Assembly: GCA_949297285.1 (NCBI GenBank)
Contig: CASFRL010000045.1
Span: 1 to 64,000 of the forward strand
Origin: an uncultured Bacteroidales bacterium
Lineage (GTDB): Bacteria > Bacteroidota > Bacteroidia > Bacteroidales > Coprobacteraceae
Direction: 5' to 3'
DNA length: 64,000 bases
The number at the start of each line of letters is the position of its first letter. Position 1 is the stretch's first letter. The translations under genes and the position numbers were made by a program. Positions 53,483-63,247 of this stretch are shown here, one piece after another. The notes beneath the pieces are model-generated. The model saw nothing but the letters and a program-made list of their open reading frames with translations. It made no database searches and was not told the origin of the DNA.

Positions 53483-55273
53483 TCAATTTTCATTTTTGGG
53501 AATTGTCGTTTCATTTCCATCACGGGTTGCCATATAATGAGGCGACATGATTTCGACGCCGGCTTTATTGAAGGCATCCTGTATATTTTGATGTAGCTCA
53601 GAGTATATTCCGGGGACCTTGTCTGCATCCTTTACATAAGCATTGATTTGATACACCGGATACCAATCGCTTAAAGACGTTTCGAGCACAAAAGGTTCAG
53701 GATCGGCAACAACTCCTTGAGTTTTTAATGCAGCGTCGATCAATAACTGATGCACTTTCCGCCAGGGAGCATCGTAACCGATACTGACTTCTGAATGAAT
53801 AATCAATCCAAAATTTCTACACGAAGCACTATAATTGGTGGTATGCCCCGACATGATAAAAGAGTTGGGGATAGTCACCATCTCATTTTTGGGGGTTCTT
53901 ATCCGTGTTACAAAAGCAGACTTTTCGATCACATTTCCTACCGTATCATTCAATTTTATGCGATCTCCTAATTTAAAGGGACGCATATAGGTAATCACCA
54001 TTCCGGCAATGATATTCCCAATCACGGTACTTGATCCTAAGGATACAATCAATCCGATAAATACCGATACCCCTTGGAATACACCGGAATCGGAACCGGG
54101 CAAATAGGGATATATCAAGGCTATCATAAAAGCATACAACAGGAAACGGACAATATGATAGGTAGGCCAAGCCCAATCGGGATAAAAACCGGTGATTTTC
54201 AGGCGTTCCGAATCGATCTCTTTCGCTATGTATTTCAGTCCCTTTATGAGGTACCGGATAACATAATAGATAACCAATATCGTGAAAAAATTCGGTATAT
54301 AATCGACAATTCCTTTCACGATCGATTTTACGGGAATCCACAAATAGGAGAATATTTTTACGGCAAGACTTTTTGTCTGCGGAAATATCGAGAAGAGTAT
54401 CGGCACCGTTACCAGCAACTGCAGAAGCATCAAAATATAGCGGAATATATTTGACAGGAAGATAAGGATATTTACTTGTTTCTCGGTGTCGAATAGTTCA
54501 TAATCATGAAATTTGATCGGCTTGAGTTTCGTATCTTTCAGTTTGGTGATACGTACCTTCAACTTTTTGTACAGATATGTCGTAAAGCGGAACAGGAAAT
54601 ATTGCAGAACAATTACCAATAGGAACAAGAGAATTCTTTTTATCAATTGCAATACACTGTGTTCTTTTTGGATTTGTTTCAATGCTTGAACAATAATCGT
54701 CTGGTACTTAGCGGCAAGATCATTTCTTGTCGTATTTTGCCATAAAGCATCGTCATCCGTTACCGAGGCGATCACTTTGTCTTTATACATAATATCCGCC
54801 ACATTATCGGAATATTCGATGTACACCGAATCGGGATTAAGTTTATAGCTTTTGCCCAAACGTTCGATATTTTGGGCAAAACTTTCCGCCCGATCTGCAG
54901 GAGACAATCCTCCCCGCTTTGCATATACGGTAAATAAAGTATCTTTATTTACGACTACCGGATACCCCCGAGTCACAGAACGGATCGAGTCGATCCGCAT
55001 TTTCTGACGGGCACGTTTCAAAGAATCAGATGCATAAGAAGCCAGTTTTAACTACTCGATTTCCATCCGGAGCTCCATTTCTACCGATTTTGCGCCTTCC
55101 AACTCCCGTCTCATACTATCTACCCGCAAAGAGTCATAATAGCTTTTTTGCACATTTACCGTATCTTCGGTCGGAGCTATTAATTGCTCGATTGTCTTTT
55201 TCAACTGAGCCTCGGCCGTACCGAAGAGTCCTGTTCCAAGGGAAAAAAGAAGTAAAAGCAAGAATTTTTTCAT
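53483..55273 (-). pseudogene. Mechanosensitive channel (MscS family), interrupted by an in-frame TAG
   Basis: The natural start is the ATG at 55273: a signal peptide (MKKFLLLLLFSLGTGLFG) and a coiled segment (DSMRRELEGAKSVEMELRMEIE). An in-frame TAG at 55052-55054 stops it after 73 residues. The same frame goes on directly (LKLASYASDSLKRARQK) into a 512-residue MscS protein from 55021 with a periplasmic part, about five transmembrane segments and the MscS core (SSTVIGNIIAGMVITYMRPFKLGDRIKLNDTVG). Read through the TAG, the whole is one continuous protein of about 596 residues of the expected layout. Either translation restarts at TTG 55021 or ATG 55000 without the signal, or the gene is a recent pseudogene, or the base is an error. 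Confidence 0.7.
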
Positions 55274-55728
55274 CTTTATATCCACAGTTATATTCAAAAT
55301 TTTTACAATAAGATTATACTAAAACTATTTTCTTTTTTACAGAAGATTTTTCTGAATACATTACAAATATATTGAATGCCGAGCGCAATGGCAAATGAAA
55401 ATGAAGTTTTAGAATTCGTCATCACCAGGACACATTCTATACTATCTAAATATAACAAATATACTACATATATATTCACGATATTCTTATAAAAAATGAA
55501 GCATGATTCTGTATCTCCTATAACCAAGTTTATGCAAAAAACCAAACAATCTTAACAGCAAGGGTAAACATCGGTCATTTTTTATTTTGTATGCAGAAAA
55601 AACTTAGTACGCTATAATTCAAACATATAACAGCAATTATATTCACTTAATTACCGATAATCGATCTTTAATATTTACTTGTATCGATCAGTAAAAACCA
55701 GAAAAGGAAACTATGATTGATTTTTGCG
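55274..55728. other. Intergenic region with no supported gene
   Basis: About 450 bases between the mechanosensitive channel gene and kup. An 80-codon minus-strand frame (55303-55545) has no family features and low-complexity hydrophobic composition. No strong hairpins or repeats were found. Confidence 0.5.
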
Positions 55729-55736
55729 TATATTTG
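55729..55736 (+). promoter_or_regulatory. -7 motif for kup
   Basis: TATATTTG, 52 bases before the ATG at 55789. It overlaps the longer open frame that begins at 55717, so that frame's first 24 codons are not translated. Confidence 0.55.
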
Positions 55737-55788
55737 CAGCGTTTATAAAATCGGAAAAGCATATATAATTAACAAAAAATACGTTTTT

Positions 55789-57795
55789 ATGGCAAAATCA
55801 TTACAGGTCGAAACAAATCGTAATGTAAACAAAATAGGGTTTGCCGGGCTGCTTATTACCTTAGGAATTGTTTTCGGCGACATCGGGACATCTCCTCTTT
55901 ATGTTATGAAAGCCATTGTTCATACAGGGGAAGTACTCAATGAAAATTATGTTTTAGGAGCATTATCTTGCATTATTTGGACGCTCACGATCCAAACCAC
56001 CATCAAATATGTGCTGATCGCCCTCCGTGCCGACAACAACGGTGAAGGCGGCATACTTGCCCTCTACGCTCTTTTACGAAGGCACAGAAGAAAATGGATT
56101 TACATGATTGCCATCATCGGAGCGAGTACACTTCTCGCCGATGGCATTATTACTCCGGCAATCACGGTAACGACGGCAATAGAAGGGCTGAAGGGGATCA
56201 ATCCCGACCTGCCGGTCATTCCCATTACCCTAACAATCATCACGATAGTATTTTTCGTTCAACGGTTCGGGACAGAACACATCGGGCGATCATTCGGAAC
56301 GTTCATGCTGCTTTGGTTCCTACTACTGGGGATCGTGGGTACAATCGGGCTAACGACATATCCTCAAGTATTGAAAGCTTTCAATCCTTATTATGCAGTA
56401 TGTCTGTTATTGGAATCACCTCATTGGTTCTTGATTCTCGGAGCCGTATTCTTATGTACGACAGGAGCAGAAGCTCTTTATTCAGATTTAGGGCATTGCG
56501 GGAAGCGCAACATCACCATAAGCTGGATATTCGTAAAAACCATGCTTATTCTTAACTATCTCGGTCAAGGCGCATGGGTTCTGACACATCCGGACAGAGC
56601 GGCCGGTATAGAAAATCCTTTTTACGCGATTATGCCGCAAGGGATATTATTGTTTGCCATAATAATGGCAACCGGCGCAGCGATCGTAGCAAGCCAGGCT
56701 CTTATAAGCGGATCATTCTCGATATTGAGCGAAGCCATGAACCTGAAATTTTGGCCACGTATGCGTATCAAACATCCGACCAACGTAAAAGGCCAATTAT
56801 TTATTCCAATGGTAAATCTTGCAATGTACATCGGTGTGGTTTTCACCGTATTACTGTTTCGTGACTCTTCGCACATGGAGGCAGCATACGGTCTTGCAAT
56901 TACCATAACGATGTTGATGACCACTCTGCTATTGGGATTTTACTTGCGCATGTGTGGTATTTCCCGGGCATTGTCGATATTGTTTGTTGGGGGATATTGT
57001 GTGATAGAAGGTATTTTTCTTACGGCAAACTTATCCAAGTTTATAGCCGGAGGTTGGTTTACATTACTCATCGGAGGAATACTCTGCTTTATCATGTTCG
57101 TATGGGTAGGAGCTCAAAAAATACGCCGTCGATATATGTCGACTAAACAGTTGAGCGATTATTATGGTATTATTTCCGATATCAAGGCCGACGAAAGTAT
57201 TCCGAAATATGCATCGAACCTTGTTTACGTAAACCATGCGCACATGGACGGTCGTGTAGATGATAAACTATTGTACTCCATCATCAACAAACAACCTAAA
57301 CGTGCAGATCATTATTGGTTGATTAATTTAGAGTATGTCGATACACCCGACACTCTTGAATATAGTTACGCTTCATTGATCAAAGATACATTGTTTAATG
57401 TAACCATGCGTATCGGATTTCGTATCGAGCCCCATGTCAGCCTTTATTTGAGGCAGGTTGTCGAAGACCTTGTCGCTGATGGAGAACTGAAACTGACCAG
57501 TACGTACCCGTCTTTACGTAAAAACGGAATACCGGGAGATTTCCGTTTCATAATCATTTACCGCATATATTATCCTGAAGACTCATGCGACCGCAAACAA
57601 AACATGTTGATGAGCCTTTATGCGCTTATTCGTAAAATCGGCATCGGAGAGCCTAATGCATTAGGACTCGACACTTCGACGGTTGTCGTAGAACGTGTAC
57701 CGCTGATTATTGCAAACAGAAATAAAAACGTACGTCGCATAGTCAGGACAAAAAATTATGACGCGAATAAAGAAGAAGAAACATTTCAGGCATGA
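55789..57795 (+). CDS. kup: KUP-family potassium transporter
   Basis: 668 residues from the ATG at 55789. It has about twelve transmembrane segments after the family start FAGLLITLGIVFGDIGTSPLYVMKAI, with GEGGILALYALLRR and TTGAEALYSDLGHCGKRNI, and a C-terminal cytosolic part of about 190 residues. It takes up potassium with protons. The upstream start is rejected because the promoter motif lies inside it. The stop is followed by a hairpin terminator at 57889-57936. Confidence 0.95.
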   Translation: MAKSLQVETNRNVNKIGFAGLLITLGIVFGDIGTSPLYVMKAIVHTGEVLNENYVLGALSCIIWTLTIQTTIKYVLIALRADNNGEGGILALYALLRRHRRKWIYMIAIIGASTLLADGIITPAITVTTAIEGLKGINPDLPVIPITLTIITIVFFVQRFGTEHIGRSFGTFMLLWFLLLGIVGTIGLTTYPQVLKAFNPYYAVCLLLESPHWFLILGAVFLCTTGAEALYSDLGHCGKRNITISWIFVKTMLILNYLGQGAWVLTHPDRAAGIENPFYAIMPQGILLFAIIMATGAAIVASQALISGSFSILSEAMNLKFWPRMRIKHPTNVKGQLFIPMVNLAMYIGVVFTVLLFRDSSHMEAAYGLAITITMLMTTLLLGFYLRMCGISRALSILFVGGYCVIEGIFLTANLSKFIAGGWFTLLIGGILCFIMFVWVGAQKIRRRYMSTKQLSDYYGIISDIKADESIPKYASNLVYVNHAHMDGRVDDKLLYSIINKQPKRADHYWLINLEYVDTPDTLEYSYASLIKDTLFNVTMRIGFRIEPHVSLYLRQVVEDLVADGELKLTSTYPSLRKNGIPGDFRFIIIYRIYYPEDSCDRKQNMLMSLYALIRKIGIGEPNALGLDTSTVVVERVPLIIANRNKNVRRIVRTKNYDANKEEETFQA

Positions 57796-57888
57796 GAGGG
57801 ATTAGATAACCGTCTCGAAAAAAGTCGAACCATTTTTCATGAGACTTTACCTTTCCCTTATTGCAAGCCCAAAATCATTCTTTGTAAT

Positions 57889-57936
57889 ATCTTTACGACA
57901 AAAGCACGGCTTTTATCGTAAGATTTGTATTTTTTC
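57889..57936 (+). terminator. Probable terminator of kup
   Basis: ATCTTTACGACAAAAGC folds back on GCTTTTATCGTAAGAT with one bulge and one mismatch, then TTGTATTTTTT. It lies 94 bases past the kup stop. Confidence 0.6.
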
Positions 57937-58068
57937 AAAATGATTGCGTGGAATAGGTCTATTTCCGATGTATTTTACTTTTTCTAAAACCAAAGATTAT
58001 AACGTCGATTGCTATAAGTATAACCGATATTTTCAGATTATTACCTTCTCGAACGAACCGGCAAACAT

Positions 58069-58347
58069 TTACTTTTTGGATTCGGCACTCCGAAGTTCTT
58101 TAAAAAAAGCCAATTCTTCCGGATTGAGACGTGCCAGCAAATCCTTTTCGTATGCCGTCATATCATGTTCCGACTCGACCTGATCGATAATACTCTGACC
58201 GATATCGTGAAGGTCTTTCAAGCTCTTTGGCGTCAGTAACTTACTGACTACATTATAGCCATATATACCTCCGTGCAATACCATGCCTAACAAAAGAGCC
58301 ATTTCCGGTTTTATCTCCAATTCTACCTTTACCCGAGTATTTTCCAT
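58069..58347 (-). CDS. Small hypothetical protein
   Basis: 92 residues, probably cytosolic. It starts MENTRVKVELEIKPEMALLLGM, then a hydrophobic stretch (ALLLGMVLHGGIYGYNVV), and a charged C-terminus with amphipathic helices (HDIGQSIIDQVESEHDMTAYEKDLLARLNPEEL). No family recognised. Supported by an uninterrupted frame on the same strand as tadA and the SIMPL gene, but it is 103 bases downstream of tadA and might have its own start of transcription. Confidence 0.6.
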   Translation of the reverse strand: MENTRVKVELEIKPEMALLLGMVLHGGIYGYNVVSKLLTPKSLKDLHDIGQSIIDQVESEHDMTAYEKDLLARLNPEELAFFKELRSAESKK

Positions 58348-58450
58348 ATTCCTGTACGTTTTCTATTCTTTTTATAATCTATATTATCGCAGCCACCCAT
58401 TTAAAATCGCTACCAGTGTGATCGTCATTTTTTACCGAGTCGGTCACCCT

Positions 58451-58891
58451 CTACCTTTTATTTTTAAAAAAGTCTTGCATCAATCGTGCACATTCTTCTT
58501 GTAAAACTCCCCCTTGAATCTCAGTTTTGGGATGTAAGGCTTTCGGAGCAAACTTACGGAATCCCCGTTTATCGTCGTCGGCTCCGTAAACAACCCGGGA
58601 AACCTGTGCCCAACCCAACGCTCCGGCACACATTACACAAGGTTCTAATGTTACATATACCGTACAGCCGGTCAGATATTTACCCCCCAATACGCCGGCA
58701 GCCGAGGTTATCGCCTGCATCTCGGCATGGGCGGTAACGTCATTGAGCGTTTCCGTCAGATTGTGTCCTCTGGCTATTACACGATCTTTATATACCACTA
58801 CCACCCCGACCGGAATTTCATCTCTGTCGTAAGCTTCTTTTGCTTCAAGCAAAGCCTGACGCATAAAACGTTCGTCACGGTTTTCTTCCAT
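58451..58891 (-). CDS. tadA: tRNA-specific adenosine deaminase (TadA-like nucleoside deaminase)
   Basis: A 146-residue zinc deaminase that makes inosine at the wobble base of tRNA-Arg(ACG). The zinc and proton-shuttle motif is HAEMQAI (His-Ala-Glu) and the second is PCVMCAGAL (two Cys). The N-terminal RDERFMRQALLEAKEAYDRDEIPVG is typical of the family. It is 6 bases downstream of the SIMPL gene, so both are in one operon. Confidence 0.92.
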   Translation of the reverse strand: MEENRDERFMRQALLEAKEAYDRDEIPVGVVVVYKDRVIARGHNLTETLNDVTAHAEMQAITSAAGVLGGKYLTGCTVYVTLEPCVMCAGALGWAQVSRVVYGADDDKRGFRKFAPKALHPKTEIQGGVLQEECARLMQDFFKNKR

Positions 58892-58897
58892 TCAATC

Positions 58898-59611
58898 TTA
58901 ATCTTCAAGGTAATAATCGACGGTTGTCACAACACGTACACTCTTTATATACGGAGTGTTCATGTCTCTGTCTTCGATAATAAATTGTCCTTGGTTGGCA
59001 CGTTTTATTTTACCCAGCTTGCTATCCGAATCTTTGGCAAATTTTTCGGCAGAAGAACGGGCGTTTTTGGTCGCCTCTTCTATCATTCCCGGTTTTATTT
59101 CATTCAATCGGGTAAAGAAAAATTGCGGATTATACTGGTATTCGCCTCCCGTAATGGCTACCCCTAACTTTAACAGATCGACCTGCTTGTCCATCAATTC
59201 GCGTACCCGCTCGATCTGTCCCGAAGTAACCGTAATGACAGACGTAACATTGTAACGATAGGGCGACTGAACATTCGAGTAACGCTCAGCTTTCATATCT
59301 ATAATTTGAGGGGCGGAAAGCGAAATTTCATTTTCGGTTATCCCGTTATTTTTCAAGAAAGTTATGATAATCTGGTTTTTCCGATTCAACTCGTCATATA
59401 TGGCAATCATGTCATTGCCGATCTCTTTGAATGCCAAAGGCCAGATAACCTTATCGGCCGGGACCTCTTTTTCGGCCAATCCTTTGACGGTAACGACTCT
59501 GTCCTTATCTTTGATTTCTATCAAAGCTCGGTTCAATGTCCAACCCAACATGTAAAGACCAGCGGCAATCAATAATCCGGCTACCGGCAATTGAAAACGT
59601 TTTGCATCCAT
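58898..59611 (-). CDS. SIMPL domain (DUF541) protein
   Basis: 237 residues. An N-terminal transmembrane segment (about residues 9-28, VAGLLIAAGLYMLGWTLNRA) anchors it and faces the rest to the periplasm. The SIMPL domain spans about 35-235: RVVTVKGLAEKEVPADKVIWPLAFKEIGND, then NGITENEISLSAPQIIDMKAERY and ITGGEYQYNPQFFFT. DUF541 proteins are of unknown role, sometimes linked to oxidative or envelope stress. It is upstream of tadA with a six-base gap. Confidence 0.9.
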   Translation of the reverse strand: MDAKRFQLPVAGLLIAAGLYMLGWTLNRALIEIKDKDRVVTVKGLAEKEVPADKVIWPLAFKEIGNDMIAIYDELNRKNQIIITFLKNNGITENEISLSAPQIIDMKAERYSNVQSPYRYNVTSVITVTSGQIERVRELMDKQVDLLKLGVAITGGEYQYNPQFFFTRLNEIKPGMIEEATKNARSSAEKFAKDSDSKLGKIKRANQGQFIIEDRDMNTPYIKSVRVVTTVDYYLED

Positions 59612-59646
59612 TGCTTTAAAATTTGAATTTTACAAATCTGTTCCAA

Positions 59647-59654
59647 CAAATATA
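59647..59654 (-). promoter_or_regulatory. -7 motif for the SIMPL-tadA operon
   Basis: TATATTTG on the minus strand, 35 bases before the SIMPL ATG, matches TAnnTTTG. Confidence 0.5.
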
Positions 59655-59702
59655 ATCAAATATAATTAAATATCTCAATATTTCTATCCTAATCTTCTAA
59701 AA

Positions 59703-60896
59703 TTAAAAATCAAAAAACACCCCTTTATCCATTTCATCACTAACCGTAGATAAAATACCTTCTACTTGTGCCAAAGCCAACATTCGGCCATAAAAAGAAT
59801 AACCGGCATTATAATCTTTATCTCCATCACCAAGCATAGAACGTCCATGATCGATACGCATGGGCAAACCGGGATGTAACTGTTCAAATATGCGCACCAG
59901 ATCTATTATGTGACCACGGCCTGCAAGATGTGAACTTTCGATAAAACTACCTCCCGGTATCGCTTCGGTACTTCGCAAATGGACAAAATAGGTGCGTCCA
60001 GCGAATTTCTTCGCCAACGATCGAGTATCGTTACCTTCTCCCGCGCTCAACGAACCTGCGCAAAAAGTCAAGCCGTTATGAGGATTATCTACGGCATTGA
60101 GAATCCATGCGATATCTTCTTCGTCTGTTACAATTCGAGGCAAGCCGAACACTTGAAAAGGAGGATCGTCTGGATGGACACACATATTCACCCCGTATTT
60201 TTCGCATACCGGCATAATAGAAGAAAGGAAATATCTCATATTCTCACGAAGTTTATCCCGGTTGATACCTTTATACAAATCGAGTAAATGCTTAAATAGC
60301 AGAACCGGGTTTTTATCTCCGCTCCGGATATTTCCATTAACAAAGCCTTGCGTTTTTACAATTATCGTATCGATCAATTCATCCTTTTGTTCATCGGTCA
60401 TTTTTTTATCCAATATTTCAACTTTCTCACGTTCTGCCAGAGTATAATCCTTTTCCGCACCAGAACGTTGAAGGATTTTCAGATCAAAATAGGCAAACCG
60501 GATGCGATCGAAATACAAAGAGGTAGATCCGTCGGGCAGAGGATAATTGAGGTCTGTACGAATCCAGTCTATTACTGGCATAAAATTATAACAGACAGTA
60601 CGAATACCGCATCGGCCAAGATTAGCGAGGCTCAATTTATAATTTTCGATCAATTTATCCCGTTCGGGGCCTCCATATTTGATCGCTTCACAAACGGGCA
60701 GACTTTCGACAACCGACCAATCAAAGCCATAAGAACGAATATAAGATTGCATATGACGTATGTCTTCAACGGTCCAAACATTACCGTTAGGAACATCATG
60801 AAGTGAAGTCACAATACTATCAACTCCTATTGGGTGGAGCAGATTCAATGTAACTTGATCTTTTTGTCCAAACCACCTCCAAGTTTTTTCCATCAT
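59703..60896 (-). CDS. uxuA: Mannonate dehydratase
   Basis: About 397 residues from the ATG at 60896 (MMEKTWRWFGQKDQVTL); the extra codons upstream overlap the SDR gene and are unlikely. It dehydrates D-mannonate to 2-keto-3-deoxygluconate in hexuronate breakdown. Family segments are MEKTWRWFGQ, NFMPVIDWIRTDLNYPLPDGS, CVHPDDPPFQVFGLPRIV, FCAGSLSAGEGND and MRIDHGRSM (metal ligands His, Cys and Asp). It is 22 bases after the SDR gene. Confidence 0.93.
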   Translation of the reverse strand: MMEKTWRWFGQKDQVTLNLLHPIGVDSIVTSLHDVPNGNVWTVEDIRHMQSYIRSYGFDWSVVESLPVCEAIKYGGPERDKLIENYKLSLANLGRCGIRTVCYNFMPVIDWIRTDLNYPLPDGSTSLYFDRIRFAYFDLKILQRSGAEKDYTLAEREKVEILDKKMTDEQKDELIDTIIVKTQGFVNGNIRSGDKNPVLLFKHLLDLYKGINRDKLRENMRYFLSSIMPVCEKYGVNMCVHPDDPPFQVFGLPRIVTDEEDIAWILNAVDNPHNGLTFCAGSLSAGEGNDTRSLAKKFAGRTYFVHLRSTEAIPGGSFIESSHLAGRGHIIDLVRIFEQLHPGLPMRIDHGRSMLGDGDKDYNAGYSFYGRMLALAQVEGILSTVSDEMDKGVFFDF

Positions 60897-60918
60897 ATTT
60901 ATTTGTATCATTAATCGG

Positions 60919-61734
60919 TTAAACTCCACTGAATGTGCTGAATCCGCCATCTATCGGCAAAATTACACCCGTAATAAAACTTGCGGCATCGCTGCACAAG
61001 AACTGTACAGCGCCATTAAGCTCTGAAATATCTCCAAAACGTCGCATGGGAGTTTTGGCTATCACTTTTTTACTGCGTTCGGTCAAGCTTCCATCTTCAT
61101 GAAGAAGTACCGAACGATTTTGATTGCCAATAAAAAAACCCGGGGCAATTGCATTGACACGAATGTTTTCATTGAATTTGATAGCCATCTCTTGAGCAAG
61201 CCAGCGCGTAAAATTCTCTACTGCGCTTTTTGCCATAGAATATCCCGGCACACGGGTAATCGATTCCATTGCCGCCATAGAAGATATATTAACGATACTC
61301 CCGCTACCTTGCAATGCCATGACTCGTCCGAAAACGAAACAAGGATATACCGTTCCATTAAGATTCAGATCCACCACCCTATTTAAATCAGCAATCTTCA
61401 TATCAAAAATATTCTGGTCTTCCTGCAACGTTCCTCCGGGAATATTACCTCCGGCTGCATTAACGAGAATATCGACTCGTCCCCAACGTTCCAATAACAT
61501 ATCCTTTACTTCAAGCAAATGGTCAATATCGAGCACATCACATACCGTACCGCACACATCACGCCCTTCACTTTTTAAATTTGCTAAAGCCGAATCGACA
61601 CTTTCCTGATGTGCTCCGATAATGAGAACTTTTGCTCCTGCTCGTAAAAATCCTCTGGCAATATTACTACCCAAGACTCCCGATCCACCAGTAATAACGG
61701 CGACCTTTCCCGCTATGCTGAATATATCATTCAT
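60919..61734 (-). CDS. SDR family oxidoreductase, probable D-mannonate oxidoreductase
   Basis: A 271-residue short-chain dehydrogenase with the NAD(P) motif TGGSGVLGSNIARG (about residue 17), NAAGGNIPGG, and the active-site Tyr-Lys in GYSMAKSAVENF. The next gene is mannonate dehydratase, so the likely reaction is fructuronate to mannonate, as for SDR-type UxuB in other bacteria; the usual UxuB belongs to a different family. First gene of a two-gene operon divergent from an AraC regulator. Confidence 0.8.
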   Translation of the reverse strand: MNDIFSIAGKVAVITGGSGVLGSNIARGFLRAGAKVLIIGAHQESVDSALANLKSEGRDVCGTVCDVLDIDHLLEVKDMLLERWGRVDILVNAAGGNIPGGTLQEDQNIFDMKIADLNRVVDLNLNGTVYPCFVFGRVMALQGSGSIVNISSMAAMESITRVPGYSMAKSAVENFTRWLAQEMAIKFNENIRVNAIAPGFFIGNQNRSVLLHEDGSLTERSKKVIAKTPMRRFGDISELNGAVQFLCSDAASFITGVILPIDGGFSTFSGV

Positions 61735-61763
61735 ATAAAACCGAATTTAATGTTTATCTATAA

Positions 61764-61829
61764 GCAAAAATAGGTAAAGAACAGGGAGCTATATAAGCGG
61801 AATTTTGCAGAAAATATGCCTATTTTTGC
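61764..61829. promoter_or_regulatory. Symmetric divergent promoters of the uxu operon and AraC gene
   Basis: An 11-base perfect inverted repeat (GCAAAAATAGG at 61764-61774 and CCTATTTTTGC at 61819-61829) contains one -7 box TATTTTTG on each strand. Each is about 32 bases from its ATG. Neither has a TTTG at -33, so both probably need an activator, such as the AraC protein. Confidence 0.65.
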
Positions 61830-61859
61830 ACAGATAGACTCAAAAAGAAAAATTATCTC

Positions 61860-62738
61860 ATGAAAAACACGAAAAAGATAATAAACGAAAGGCTATGTAT
61901 ATCGGCCAACAATCCGGTCCGTATCAGATTTTACGATTATGAAAAATTTACATACCCGTGGCATTTTCACAGCGAATATGAATTGATCTATGTCGAACAA
62001 GGACACGGACAATGTCTTGTAGGAGACAATATCATTGATTTTTCAGATAATTGCGTGATTCTTTTCGGCTCGTCTCTTCCCCACTGTATGCAGAGTTCTA
62101 CGGAAGAATGCCCAAGAGTCTGTGGCGTCAACATTCAATTCGAAAAAAATTTCATGCAATATTCGTTTGCAAACTATGTACAGTTCGTTTCCATCCACAA
62201 ATTATTTATAGATGCAGACAGAGGCATAAAGTATAATCTTGATAATTACCCGAAAATTAAAGATTTGCTAAAAAAAATACCTACATTGGATGGATTAGAT
62301 CAAATACTGACCCTTATAAAATTGTTGCAATTACTTTCACAGATACCACAAAAAGAGTTGGTTACCTCACCCAATTATGCACCTGTACTTATCGGGTACA
62401 AAGATAAAAAAATCGAAAAAGTCATCGCATACCTGAATAAAGAATATAATAGGAAAATATGCCTCAAAGAAATTGCTTCTTTTGCGGCGATGAACCCAAG
62501 TTCTTTTTGCCGGTATTTCAAAAAAAACATCGGAAAATCTTTTAAAGAATACATTACAGACATGCGCATAGGGTATGCCTGCAAACTTCTATCTACGGAT
62601 AAATTCAATATTTCTCAAATCAGTATCGAATGCGGTTTTGACACCATAACCCACTTCAATAGATGTTTTAAAAGGATAACGGGTATAACCCCGACGGAAT
62701 ATAAAAAGAAATACGATTATCCTTCGGTGGAAGGATGA
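61860..62738 (+). CDS. AraC family transcriptional regulator
   Basis: 292 residues. The N-terminal cupin sensor (about 20-110, YPWHFHSEYELIYVEQGHGQCLVGDN) should bind a sugar or uronate. The C-terminal pair of helix-turn-helix motifs (about 185-285) has KICLKEIASFAAMNPSSFCRYFKKNIGKSF and NISQISIECGFDTITHFNRCFKRITGITPTEYKK. Divergent from the uxuA operon, it is the likely activator. Start ATG is in a normal position relative to its promoter. Confidence 0.9.
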   Translation: MKNTKKIINERLCISANNPVRIRFYDYEKFTYPWHFHSEYELIYVEQGHGQCLVGDNIIDFSDNCVILFGSSLPHCMQSSTEECPRVCGVNIQFEKNFMQYSFANYVQFVSIHKLFIDADRGIKYNLDNYPKIKDLLKKIPTLDGLDQILTLIKLLQLLSQIPQKELVTSPNYAPVLIGYKDKKIEKVIAYLNKEYNRKICLKEIASFAAMNPSSFCRYFKKNIGKSFKEYITDMRIGYACKLLSTDKFNISQISIECGFDTITHFNRCFKRITGITPTEYKKKYDYPSVEG

Positions 62739-62873
62739 TTGTCGTAATTTGCAACGTTTTCTCCGGATATAGATAAAAGGACAAATCGGGACAAACATCG
62801 AAAGTTTTTTTGTACAATCCATAAGAAAGGAGTATTTTCGCAGATAGGAACCGATATTTCTACTCCCCCAATT

Positions 62874-63242
62874 ATGGCAGAACACAACCGGACAGGAAAA
62901 TCAGGAGAAGAACGGGCGGCCGAATATCTTACCGCCAGAGGATACGTGATTCGAGATATCAACTGGAAAAACGGAAAACTCGAGTTGGATATTGTCGCCT
63001 ACAAAGACCGTACGCTTGTGATAGTTGAGGTAAAGACCCGAAGCTCTGAACGGTTCGAATATCCTGAAGATGCGGTAAACAGCCGAAAAATACGGCATAT
63101 CATAGATGCTGCGGATGCGTACATACAGCGATATGAACTTCCGTTCGAAGTACGGTTCGATATTATTTCCGTTATCAAAAAAGGAGACGAATACGAGATC
63201 AATCACATCCCGGATGCTTTTTATCCGCCGTTACAATCATAG
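62874..63242 (+). CDS. yraN: YraN family (UPF0102) endonuclease-like protein
   Basis: A 122-residue protein of PD-(D/E)xK nuclease fold: GKSGEERAAEYLTARGYVIRDINWKNGKLELDIVAYKDRTLVIVEVKTRSSE holds the Glu, Asp and E-x-K residues. The family is widespread; biochemical function is unsettled. It begins a unit with the next gene six bases on and the biotin ligase gene. Confidence 0.88.
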   Translation: MAEHNRTGKSGEERAAEYLTARGYVIRDINWKNGKLELDIVAYKDRTLVIVEVKTRSSERFEYPEDAVNSRKIRHIIDAADAYIQRYELPFEVRFDIISVIKKGDEYEINHIPDAFYPPLQS

Positions 63243-63247
63243 ACAAT

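Noticed and set aside
55303-55545. An 80-codon minus-strand frame between the mechanosensitive channel gene and kup
   Set aside because: Hydrophobic low-complexity translation of AT-rich DNA; no promoter motif and no family resemblance.
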